Assembly: GCF_001425485.1 (NCBI RefSeq) | Contig: NZ_LMQW01000043.1 | Location: 103,035-167,034, forward strand | From: Aureimonas sp. Leaf427 | GTDB taxonomy: Bacteria > Pseudomonadota > Alphaproteobacteria > Rhizobiales > Rhizobiaceae | Direction of reading: 5' to 3' | Length of the DNA stretch: 64,000 bases | In this document: piece after piece, positions 38,301-47,326 of the stretch | Numbering within the stretch: position 1 is the first letter of the stretch | How the letters are laid out: each line of letters starts with the position of its first letter | The notes under the pieces: generated by a model | Seen by the model: only the letters and a program-made list of their open reading frames with translations | Database searches by the model: none | Told to the model about the DNA's origin: nothing | Translations under genes and position numbers: made by a program

Positions 38301-38822
38301 GCTCGAACGCGGTTTGAGCGGCGCCTGCGGGTCGAGCGCGAGGCGGAGCGAGCGTCCCGCCACGAGATCGCCGAAGGGGACGAAGGCATTGGCCGCGCCT
38401 TCGCCGGACACACGCACCACGCCGGCCTCGGCGACGAGATCGCCGGCGGGGCGGCCGAGCCGGGCGGCGGCCTCATCGAGAAGGAAGCGCCGGGCCGTCG
38501 CCGCGGCGGCGCGCAGCGGTATGGCGGCGACCTGGATCGTCTCGCTCGCGATCGTCGCGCCCTGGTTCGGGGCGACCGAGGTCGAGCCGAGAACGAGGCT
38601 CACGGCCTCGAAGGACACGCACAGTTCCTCCGCTACGATCTGGGCGAGCGAGGTGCGGATGCCGGTGCCGAGATCGACATGGCCGTTGAAGGCGGTGACG
38701 CGGCCATCGGCATGGATGGCGATGAAGAGCTCGTCCATCCCGGCTGAGCTGGAGCGCGTGACGATCAGCGCGTCGGGATCGGCGAGGTGCTCGGCGGCGG
38801 TGCGGTCCTTCGGGACGGTCAT
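35301..38822 (-). CDS. nicB: NicB, nicotinate dehydrogenase large subunit (Mo-cofactor plus three c-haems)
   Basis: A 1173-residue subunit, close to the Pseudomonas putida NicB length. The first about 740 residues are a xanthine-oxidase-type molybdenum domain (FNGHVDLGTGIRTSLAQIVA, LEAAGCYGRNCADDV, PPLGAGESASVPS). A hydrophobic segment near residues 750-775 follows, then three c-type haem sites at Cys806 (CNVCH), Cys952 (CSACH) and Cys1083 (CASCH). It hydroxylates nicotinate to 6-hydroxynicotinate and passes electrons to the respiratory chain through the haems. It overlaps nicA as ATGA. The C-terminal codons contain a 12-bp tandem repeat. Confidence 0.95.
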   Translation of the reverse strand: MTVPKDRTAAEHLADPDALIVTRSSSAGMDELFIAIHADGRVTAFNGHVDLGTGIRTSLAQIVAEELCVSFEAVSLVLGSTSVAPNQGATIASETIQVAAIPLRAAAATARRFLLDEAAARLGRPAGDLVAEAGVVRVSGEGAANAFVPFGDLVAGRSLRLALDPQAPLKPRSSYTIVGRPQARTDIAAKASGSFTYVHDVRVPGMLHGRVVRPPYAGFDAGPHVGTSLIAVDEASVAEIPGRVAVVAIGDFVGVVAVREEDAVEAMKRLRVAWRPAPLIPDLNAPEEALRANPSSARTLADRGDADGAFDGAAETMERTYVWPYQMHGSIGPSCAVADWREETLTVWSGTQNPFPMRTDLSRLLDMPEERITVERLEAAGCYGRNCADDVTADAALLSRAVGAPVRVQLTREQEHAWEPKGAAQVVDVRGGLDREGGPALYDFETRYPSNLAPTLPLILTGKLAPVAAIAEMGDRTAIPPYAFPNLRVTVHDMPPIARASWFRGVSAMPNTFAHESFIDELATAAKVDPIEYRLRYLTDPRAVDLVRAVAERAAWVPHTAPFTHGGEGDILYGRGFAYAVYVHGKFPGTAAAWAAWVADVAVNKATGEIAVTRVTCGQDTGEMVNPNGVRHQIHGNVIQSTSRVLKEEVRFSQTGVASLEWGAYPILRFPDVPEVDVLLMERPDEPPLGAGESASVPSAAAIANAIFDATGVRFRELPLTPERVRAALNPLAHPPPPPERAPAPRAAKRRRWFGSVAGVFAGLLAAGAAVLPWRPPIAPAERPAADLFSSATIERGRLAAAAGACNVCHIGSDGTPFAGGRALETPFGTVYATNITPDAEAGIGAWTYPAFERAMRQGVSRDGHFLYPAHPYTSFAGTSERDLQALYAYLMAAAPSAAKVPETSLRFPFGFRPLMAGWNALFLSTSPALADPAKSAVWNRGAELVEGLGHCSACHSPRNALGAEKTGEAHLAGGHADGWDAPALTSLSVAPVAWTQDAFYDYLRTGRSADHGAAAGPMAHVVESFRDLPDADILAMATYLGSLTAKPAPSADSATVIIAADATASSAAAAEPIGARIFEGACASCHGDDSELTPLALNTALHAAEPTNTIQAIRLGIPVPFGLDAQAMAMPAFAGTLDDASTASLVRYLRARFAPDKAPWTAVSTAVSTGGR
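35312..35335. repeat. 12-bp tandem repeat at the 3' end of nicB
   Basis: Two perfect adjacent copies of CCGTCGAAACGG encode the repeated tail AVSTAVSTGGR of NicB. It is probably a slippage product without functional effect. Confidence 0.7.
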
Positions 38823-39352
38823 GCTTCGCCTCCATCGTCGTCGCGCGCGTCCCGCGGGGGTGCTCCATCCGGCGGGGGCGCCGCCTCGGCTGCGGCCGCC
38901 CGGACGGCGGCGAGGATTTCCAGATGCGTGCCGCAGCGGCAGAGATGGTGGCGCAGCGCCGCGCGGATCGCCGCCTCGTCCGGATCCGGATCGCGGCGCA
39001 GGAGCGCGACGGCAGCGATGATCATGCCGTTCAAACAATACCCGCATTGCGCGGCCTGCAGGCGCACGAAGGCGGCCTGGACGGGATGAGGCTCCCCACC
39101 CCGAGCAAGCCCCTCCAGGGTGGTGACGGCGCGGCCGGCGAGCGCGCCGACCGGCACGGTGCAGGACCGCATCGACCGGTCGCCGACGAGCACGGCGCAG
39201 GCGCCGCATTCGCCGAGGCCGCAGCCGAATTTCGGCCCGTTCAGGGCGAGATCGTTGCGCAGGATGTAGAGGAGCGGCGTCGCCGGATCGGCCGTGACGG
39301 TCTCGCTGCGACCGTTGACGCGGATCTCGATCTCGGCCGCCCGCTTCAGCAT
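38819..39352 (-). CDS. nicA: NicA, nicotinate dehydrogenase iron-sulfur subunit
   Basis: A 177-residue subunit with two [2Fe-2S] clusters. The plant-ferredoxin-type cluster uses Cys44, Cys49, Cys52 and Cys64 (CGLGECGAC). The second uses Cys103, Cys106, Cys138 and Cys140 (QCGYCLNGM and LCRCGTH). It moves electrons from the molybdenum centre of NicB to the c-haems. It lies 34 bp after the MarR gene and overlaps nicB by 4 nt. Confidence 0.95.
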   Translation of the reverse strand: MLKRAAEIEIRVNGRSETVTADPATPLLYILRNDLALNGPKFGCGLGECGACAVLVGDRSMRSCTVPVGALAGRAVTTLEGLARGGEPHPVQAAFVRLQAAQCGYCLNGMIIAAVALLRRDPDPDEAAIRAALRHHLCRCGTHLEILAAVRAAAAEAAPPPDGAPPRDARDDDGGEA

Positions 39353-39386
39353 GGTGCCGTCCCCCGGCCGCCGGCTTGTTTCGTCG

Positions 39387-39872
39387 TCAGTCCGCCCTGT
39401 CCTGCTCCAGCATGCGCTGCAGCGTGTAGAGGAGCGCGGTGCGCTCGCCGGGATTGAGGGCGCCGAAGGTCGCCTCGGTGATCTCCTCGGCGCAGGGGAT
39501 CATGCGGTCCAGAAGGTCCGAGCCCTCCGGCGTCAGCGTGTTGATCACCTTGCGCGCGTCGCCCGGGTCCTTCGACAGGACGATGAGCCGGCGCGCCTTC
39601 AGCCGGTCGACGATGCCCCGGATGGTCGCCTGATCGACGCCGGTCGCCTTGACCAGCTCGCCTTGCGACTGCGGCCCGCCGTCGCGCAGCGCGCAGAGCG
39701 TCGCGAACTGGACGCTGGTGAGCTGCGGATCGCAGGCCTTGGCCTGGAAGATGGCGAGATGTCGCTGATAGGCGCGGCGCAGGAGATAGCCGACCTGATC
39801 GGAGAACGTGTAGGCCGGTCCGCCCTCGTCGTTTCGGGTCTCGCCGGGCGGCGCTGACGGTGAGGCAGGCAT
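39387..39872 (-). CDS. nicR: NicR-like MarR family regulator
   Basis: A 161-residue MarR protein (DQVGYLLRRAYQRHLAIFQA at the dimer helix; winged HTH around VDQATIRGIVDRLKARRLIV). In Pseudomonas, NicR represses nic genes and responds to 6-hydroxynicotinate. Here the gene leads nicAB and diverges from nicC, so the same role is very likely. ATG 39872 is chosen because upstream codons do not look coding. It resembles the second MarR protein at 56597, notably in the helix around VATIKGVVERL. Confidence 0.85.
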   Translation of the reverse strand: MPASPSAPPGETRNDEGGPAYTFSDQVGYLLRRAYQRHLAIFQAKACDPQLTSVQFATLCALRDGGPQSQGELVKATGVDQATIRGIVDRLKARRLIVLSKDPGDARKVINTLTPEGSDLLDRMIPCAEEITEATFGALNPGERTALLYTLQRMLEQDRAD

Positions 39873-42290
<2,418 letters not shown>

Positions 42291-42294
<4 letters not shown>

Positions 42295-43046
42295 CGACCA
42301 AGACCTTCCGCATCGGCCAGATCGTGCCGAGCTCCAACGTTACGATGGAGACCGAGATCCCGGCGATGCTGGCCGCGCGCCAGCTCATCCGGCCCGAGCG
42401 CTTCACCTTCCACTCCGCCCGCATGCGCATGAAGCATGTGACGAAGGAGGAACTCGCGGCCATGGACGGGCAGTCCGACCGCTGCGCGCTGGAGCTTTCG
42501 GACGCGCGCGTGGACGTGCTCGGCTATGCCTGCCTCGTCGCCATCATGTCGATGGGCCACGGCTACCACCGCGAAAGCCAGGCTCGGCTGCAGGCGGTGA
42601 CGGCCGAGAACAAGGCGCCGGCGCCGGTCGTCACCAGCGCGGGCGCGCTCGTCGAGGCGCTTGCCGTGATGAAGGCCAAGCGCATCGCGCTCGTCGCTCC
42701 CTACATGAAGCCGCTGACGAAGATGGTCATCGACTATATCGAGGCCGAAGGGTTCGAGGTCGTCTCGCATGCCGCTCTTGAGATTTCCGACAACCTGAAG
42801 GTCGCCGCGCACGATCCGGCGAACCTGCCGGGTATCGTCGGGGGGCTCGACACGTCCGGCGCCGACGTCATCGTCCTGTCGGCCTGCGTGCAGATGCCCT
42901 CGCTCGCGAGCGTTCCCCTCGTGGAGGCGCTGACCGGCAAGCCGGTGATCACCGCGGCCATCGCCACGACCTACCAGATGCTGAAGGCGCTCGAACTCGA
43001 TCCCGTCGTGCCGGGAGGCGGCGCGCTTCTCTCCGGCGCCTACTGA
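42291..43046 (+). CDS. nicE: NicE, maleate cis-trans isomerase
   Basis: A 251-residue Asp/Glu racemase superfamily enzyme that isomerises maleate to fumarate. The two catalytic cysteines are Cys81 (GYACLVAIMS) and Cys199 (LSACVQMPS). It starts at ATG 42291 overlapping the nicD stop and ends 12 bp before nicF. Confidence 0.95.
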
Positions 43047-43058
43047 AGGAACCCGGCC

Positions 43059-43694
43059 ATGAGCGTCACCGCATCCGACAACTACAAGGGCGTCTGGGGC
43101 ACAAGGATCGGCTTCGGGTCGAAGCCCGCCCTTCTCGTGATCGACTTCATGAAGGCCTATACGACGGAGGGCGCGCCGCTCTTCGCGCCGGGCGTGGTCG
43201 AGGCGGTGGCGAAGACGCCGGCGCTTCTGGAGGCCGCGCGCGCCTCCGGCGTGCCGGTCGTCCACACCAATATCCTCTATCACGCGCCGGGCTGCGCGGA
43301 TGGCGGCGTCTGGGTGAAGAAGGCGCCGGTCATGACGGCCATGGTGGCGGGCAATCCGCTCGCCGAGTTCTGCGAGGGCGTCGAGCCGCTTAGCACCGAG
43401 CCCGTCTTCACCAAGCAATATGCCAGCGCCTTCTTCGGCACGAGCCTCGCCCCCATGCTGCACGCGCAGGGCATCGATACGGTCATCCTCGCGGGCTGCT
43501 CGACGAGCGGCTGCATCCGGGCGAGCGCGGTGGACGCCGTGCAGCACGGCTTTCGCACCATCGTCGTGCGCGACTGCGTCGGCGACCGGCACGAAGGGCC
43601 GCACGAGGCCAATCTCTTCGATATCGACTCCAAGTACGGCGACGTCGTCTCCCTCGACGAGACCCTCGCGCATCTCGCCCGCGCCGCCGCCTGA
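43059..43694 (+). CDS. nicF: NicF, maleamate amidohydrolase
   Basis: A 211-residue isochorismatase-fold amidase that converts maleamate to maleate and ammonia. The catalytic triad is Asp29 (VIDFMKAY), Lys119 (FTKQYASAF) and Cys152 (GCSTSGCIRASAVDA). Length and position match the Pseudomonas enzyme. AAGGA lies upstream of the ATG. Confidence 0.95.
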   Translation: MSVTASDNYKGVWGTRIGFGSKPALLVIDFMKAYTTEGAPLFAPGVVEAVAKTPALLEAARASGVPVVHTNILYHAPGCADGGVWVKKAPVMTAMVAGNPLAEFCEGVEPLSTEPVFTKQYASAFFGTSLAPMLHAQGIDTVILAGCSTSGCIRASAVDAVQHGFRTIVVRDCVGDRHEGPHEANLFDIDSKYGDVVSLDETLAHLARAAA

Positions 43695-43756
43695 GCCGAC
43701 CGCTAGAACCCTACGCTTCCCGGTGCCGTCAGGCGCTCTTTCGAAAGGAGACCAGA

Positions 43757-44785
43757 ATGGACCAGTCCAGCTTCACCGAGATCTGCCTGCATCAGCTGAA
43801 GATGTCCGGCGTTCACGAGGGCGAGAAGCTCATCGTGCTCACGCAAGGCAACGACCGGCTCGACTATGCCGACGCCTTCATGGCGGCCGGCCAGCGGCTC
43901 GGGGCGAAGATGTATCACATGCGCCTGCCCGCGCCGCCGATCGTCGGCGCCTGGGCGGTCGGGCAGACCGGCCTTGCCGCGCTGCCGGACGCGGTCGAGG
44001 CCCTGAAGGCCTGCGACATGCTGATCGACTGCGTCTTCCTTCTCTTCTCGCCCGAGCAGTTCGCCATCCAGGCCGCCGGAACCCGCATCCTGACGGCCGT
44101 CGAGCCGCCGGAGCTGCTGGCGCGAATGCTGCCGACCAAGGAGCTGCGCGAGAAGGTCGAGATCGGCGCGGCCTATCTCGACAAGGCCAAGGTGATGCGC
44201 ATCACCTCGCCGCACGGAACCGACGTCACCTACAAGCTGAACACCTATCCGACGGTCGCCGAATATGCCTGCACCGACGAGCCCGGCCGCTGGGACCATT
44301 GGCCCTCCGGCTTCGTCTTCACCGGCGGGGACGACGACGGCGTGGACGGCACGATCGTGGTGGCGCCCGGCGACATCCTCCTGCCGCAGAACATGTACGT
44401 TCGCGAGCCCATCACCTACACGATCGAGAAGGGCTGGGTCGTCGACATCCGCGGCGGGCTCGATGCCGAACTCGTCAAATCCTACATGGACGGCTTCCGC
44501 GATCCGCGCGGCATGGGCATGAGCCATGTCGGCTGGGGCATGAACCCCAATGCCAAGTGGCACGGCATGGTGCCCGGCGAGTTCCCCGGCGGCATGGGCA
44601 TGGAGCCGCGGTCCTTCTACGGCAACGTCATGTTCTCCACTGGCCCGAACAACGAGCTGGGCGGCCCCAACGACACGGCCTGCCATCTCGACATTCCGAT
44701 GCGCGGCTGCTCGCTCTTCCTCGACGACGCGCCGATCGTCATCGACGGCGATCTCGTCGTCAAGGAAATGCAGCACCGCTTCTGA
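43757..44785 (+). CDS. nicX: NicX, 2,5-dihydroxypyridine 5,6-dioxygenase
   Basis: A 342-residue iron(II) ring-cleaving dioxygenase that opens 2,5-dihydroxypyridine to N-formylmaleamate. His257 (MSHVGWG), His310 and Asp312 (ACHLDIPMRG) keep the spacing of the iron ligands known in Pseudomonas NicX (53 residues, then 2). GAAAGGAG precedes the ATG. It is the only enzyme here that needs oxygen to open the ring, so the pathway is aerobic. Confidence 0.95.
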   Translation: MDQSSFTEICLHQLKMSGVHEGEKLIVLTQGNDRLDYADAFMAAGQRLGAKMYHMRLPAPPIVGAWAVGQTGLAALPDAVEALKACDMLIDCVFLLFSPEQFAIQAAGTRILTAVEPPELLARMLPTKELREKVEIGAAYLDKAKVMRITSPHGTDVTYKLNTYPTVAEYACTDEPGRWDHWPSGFVFTGGDDDGVDGTIVVAPGDILLPQNMYVREPITYTIEKGWVVDIRGGLDAELVKSYMDGFRDPRGMGMSHVGWGMNPNAKWHGMVPGEFPGGMGMEPRSFYGNVMFSTGPNNELGGPNDTACHLDIPMRGCSLFLDDAPIVIDGDLVVKEMQHRF

Positions 44786-44820
44786 CCCTGCTTCGCGCGC
44801 GGCCCGAAGGTCGCGCATGC

Positions 44821-44854
44821 GCCCCGCCGGGTGCGCCCCGCCGGGTGCGCCCCG
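44821..44854. repeat. 14-bp tandem repeat between nicX and nicT
   Basis: GCCCCGCCGGGTGC occurs twice in a row, followed by a six-base partial copy. It is in the 207-base gap upstream of nicT. It could come from slippage; no function is evident. Confidence 0.7.
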
Positions 44855-44992
44855 TAGCCGACATCCGACATCGCCGTCACACGACAGGCCGTTCGCCCTT
44901 GGCGGACGGCCCCGGCGATGCTTTGCCCTCAACCCGAGCGGCGCCGCCGATTCCGGCGGCCAAGGCGCCCGCAGCCAGACAGGAGACGCGAC

Positions 44993-46309
44993 ATGTCGTC
45001 AACGCTCATATCCGTCGAGCAGGGCATTCAGGCTGCGGGGGTCGGACGCTTCCAGCAGCGCCTCTTCGTCATCTTCGGCCTCGTCTGGGCCGCCGATGCG
45101 ATGCAGGTGCTCGCCATCGGGTTCAGCGCGCCCTCGATCGCCAAGAGCTTCGGCGTCTCCATTCCCGAGGCGCTGCAGACGGGAACGATGTTCTTCGTCG
45201 GCATGCTGATCGGCGCCTTCGTCTTCGGCCGTCTCGCCGACCGGATCGGGCGGCGCCCCGTCCTGATGATCGCCATCCTGATCGACGCGATCTTCGGCAT
45301 CGCCTCCGCCTTCGCGCCCGATATGACCTGGCTTCTCGCGCTGCGCTTCATGACCGGCATCGGCGTCGGGGCGACGCTGCCGGTGGACTACACGATGATG
45401 GCCGAGTTCCTGCCGGCCGATCGGCGCGGGCGGTGGCTGGTGCTTCTGGAATCCTTCTGGGCGGTCGGCACCATCCTCCTCGCGGTGCTCGCGCTGGCGG
45501 CGGGTTCGCAGGGCGGCGAAGCCTGGCGCACGATCTTCTTCTTCACCGGCATTCCCGCGCTGATCGGTATCGTCCTGCGCTTCTACGTGCCGGAATCGCC
45601 GCTCTACCTGAACAAGCAGGGCCGATCGGCGGAGGCGAGAGCCGTGCTGCAGCGGGTGGCCAAGGCGAACGGCTCGACGGCCCCCATCGGCGAGCTTCGC
45701 TCGGAGACGATGGCGAAGACCTCAATGGCGGCCCTCTTCTCGCCCACCCTGCGCCGGCGGACGACGTTCCTTCTTCTCGCCTGGCTCCTGATCTCGGTCT
45801 CCTATTACGGCATCTTCGTCTATCTGCCGGTCCGCCTCTCCTCGGAAGGCTTCGGCTTCCTGCGCGGGCAGATGTTCCTCGTCCTCGTCGCGCTCGTGCA
45901 GCTTCCAGGCTTTGCGCTGGCGGCCTACGGCGTCGAGAAATGGGGCCGCAAGCCGACGCTGATCGGCTTCCTCCTCCTCAGCGCGGCCGGGTGCCTGCTC
46001 TACAGTCTGGGGCAGAGCAACACGGTCGTCATCGGCTCGACGCTTCTCATGAGCTTCGCGCTGCTCGGCACCTGGGGCGCCATCTACGCCTTCACGCCGG
46101 AAATCTACCCGACCGGCCTTCGCGCGAGCGGCATGGGCACGGCCGGCGCGGTGGCGCGGGTCGGCGGCCTGCTCGCGCCCTCGATCATCGCCCCAATCAT
46201 GGCGACGAACTTCGTCCTGGCGCTGGCCGTCATCTCCGGCGTGCTTGCCGCGGCGGCGGTCTGCGTCTGGATGGTGGACGTGGAATCGAAGAACGTCGTT
46301 CTGGAGTAG
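44993..46309 (+). CDS. nicT: NicT/NiaP-like MFS transporter, likely for nicotinate
   Basis: A 438-residue MFS permease with 12 predicted helices. The opening GRFQQRLFVIFGLVWAADAM and motif GRLADRIGRRPVLM are typical of the SV2/NiaP branch, which includes niacin carriers. It is the last gene of the nic operon, so nicotinate or 6-hydroxynicotinate uptake is inferred from context. AGGAG precedes ATG 44993. A strong terminator follows 39 bp after the stop. Confidence 0.9.
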   Translation: MSSTLISVEQGIQAAGVGRFQQRLFVIFGLVWAADAMQVLAIGFSAPSIAKSFGVSIPEALQTGTMFFVGMLIGAFVFGRLADRIGRRPVLMIAILIDAIFGIASAFAPDMTWLLALRFMTGIGVGATLPVDYTMMAEFLPADRRGRWLVLLESFWAVGTILLAVLALAAGSQGGEAWRTIFFFTGIPALIGIVLRFYVPESPLYLNKQGRSAEARAVLQRVAKANGSTAPIGELRSETMAKTSMAALFSPTLRRRTTFLLLAWLLISVSYYGIFVYLPVRLSSEGFGFLRGQMFLVLVALVQLPGFALAAYGVEKWGRKPTLIGFLLLSAAGCLLYSLGQSNTVVIGSTLLMSFALLGTWGAIYAFTPEIYPTGLRASGMGTAGAVARVGGLLAPSIIAPIMATNFVLALAVISGVLAAAAVCVWMVDVESKNVVLE

Positions 46310-46347
46310 CGAGGCCACTCCTCCCGCGACGTCCGGTTCCGCCTATG

Positions 46348-46376
46348 AAAAAGGCCCCGTCCTGCGGGGCCTTTTT
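46348..46376 (+). terminator. Bidirectional rho-independent terminator
   Basis: A-tract, GGCCCCG stem, TCCTG loop, CGGGGCC stem and five T. The A-run on one side and T-run on the other make it work for the nic operon (plus) and the convergent phosphorylase operon (minus), whose last stop is at 46398. Confidence 0.93.
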
Positions 46377-46397
46377 GCTGCCTCGAGAATTGGCGCT

Positions 46398-47318
46398 TCA
46401 GCAGGTGCCGCCGCGCTCGCCTTGGGCGAAACGGACGTCCTCGCGCGCCGTCAGCGTGCGCAGCTGGTGGCAGCCGCAGGACTGGGTCAGCGAGGTGCGG
46501 ATCATCGTGCGCAGGCTGATGCGGGAGGCCGAGTGGCGAAGGCCGGCATGGAGATCGGAGGAGTCGGCGGGGGGCGTATCGAGGATGCCGTCCTGCCAGC
46601 GCACGATGAAGCTCGCCGCGACGTAGCAGGCGCCGATCTCGCGGGCGAGCGAGGCCTCGGCGCCCGTCGAATGGTTCATCGCGTCCGCGCCCATGATCCG
46701 GTAGGCGTTCGCCTCCGCACGGCTGCCGAAGCGCGGACCCCAATTGTGCGCGAAGACCAGCTGCTGGTCCTGGCCGACGACCCGGTGGGGCTGGGGCCAA
46801 AGCTCCTCGGCGGTGTCCTGGAGGAGGCCGGCGAGCTGCGGGCAGAAGAGCTGCGTCGACTGGCAGGCCGCCGTCATCTTGCCCGACAGCGAATAGCGGG
46901 TCTGCGAGACGTCCAGCACGTCGAAGGGAATGATGAAGTCGCCGGGCTTCAGCATCTTGTTGAGCGAGCCGCTGGTGGAATCGGCGAGGATCTTCTGGAC
47001 GCCCGCTTCCTGCAGAATCCAGGCGACCTTGCGGAACGCCTCGTGGTCGATGGAATCGATCGGCCAGCCATGGGCGAAGACGTTGAGGATGCGGCGCGGC
47101 TCGCCGTCCGGCGTGCCTTCGCCGGAGACCTCGATCACCTGCCAGTTCTCGCTGACGCCCCAGGGCGTCTGGAAGCGCAGGCCCCGCTCGCGAACGGAAA
47201 CGCCGGGCTCCAGCACGTCGTCGGGAAAGCGCAATCCCCATTGCGCGCTGCCGGAGATCAGCGCGAAGGGGGTCATCGGAATGGTGTCGATGGGCATGTC
47301 TGTCGATGGTGCGGTCAT
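46398..47318 (-). CDS. Purine-nucleoside/MTA-phosphorylase-like enzyme
   Basis: A 306-residue member of the PNP/MTAP fold. Motifs are ALISGSAQWGLRF near the start, FAHGWPIDSIDHEAF, ILADSTSGSLNKMLKPGDF and MGADAMNHSTGAEASLAREI, the last matching the MTAP segment that contacts the nucleoside. The usual GGSG-type phosphate motif at the N-terminus is altered. The C-terminus is long with several cysteines (SCGCHQL). It ends an operon with two glycosidases and a Pot-type binding protein, so its substrate is probably a sugar N-glycoside rather than MTA. Start ATG 47318 lies 8 bp after the upstream gene. Confidence 0.75.
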   Translation of the reverse strand: MTAPSTDMPIDTIPMTPFALISGSAQWGLRFPDDVLEPGVSVRERGLRFQTPWGVSENWQVIEVSGEGTPDGEPRRILNVFAHGWPIDSIDHEAFRKVAWILQEAGVQKILADSTSGSLNKMLKPGDFIIPFDVLDVSQTRYSLSGKMTAACQSTQLFCPQLAGLLQDTAEELWPQPHRVVGQDQQLVFAHNWGPRFGSRAEANAYRIMGADAMNHSTGAEASLAREIGACYVAASFIVRWQDGILDTPPADSSDLHAGLRHSASRISLRTMIRTSLTQSCGCHQLRTLTAREDVRFAQGERGGTC

Positions 47319-47326
47319 GGCTTGGC

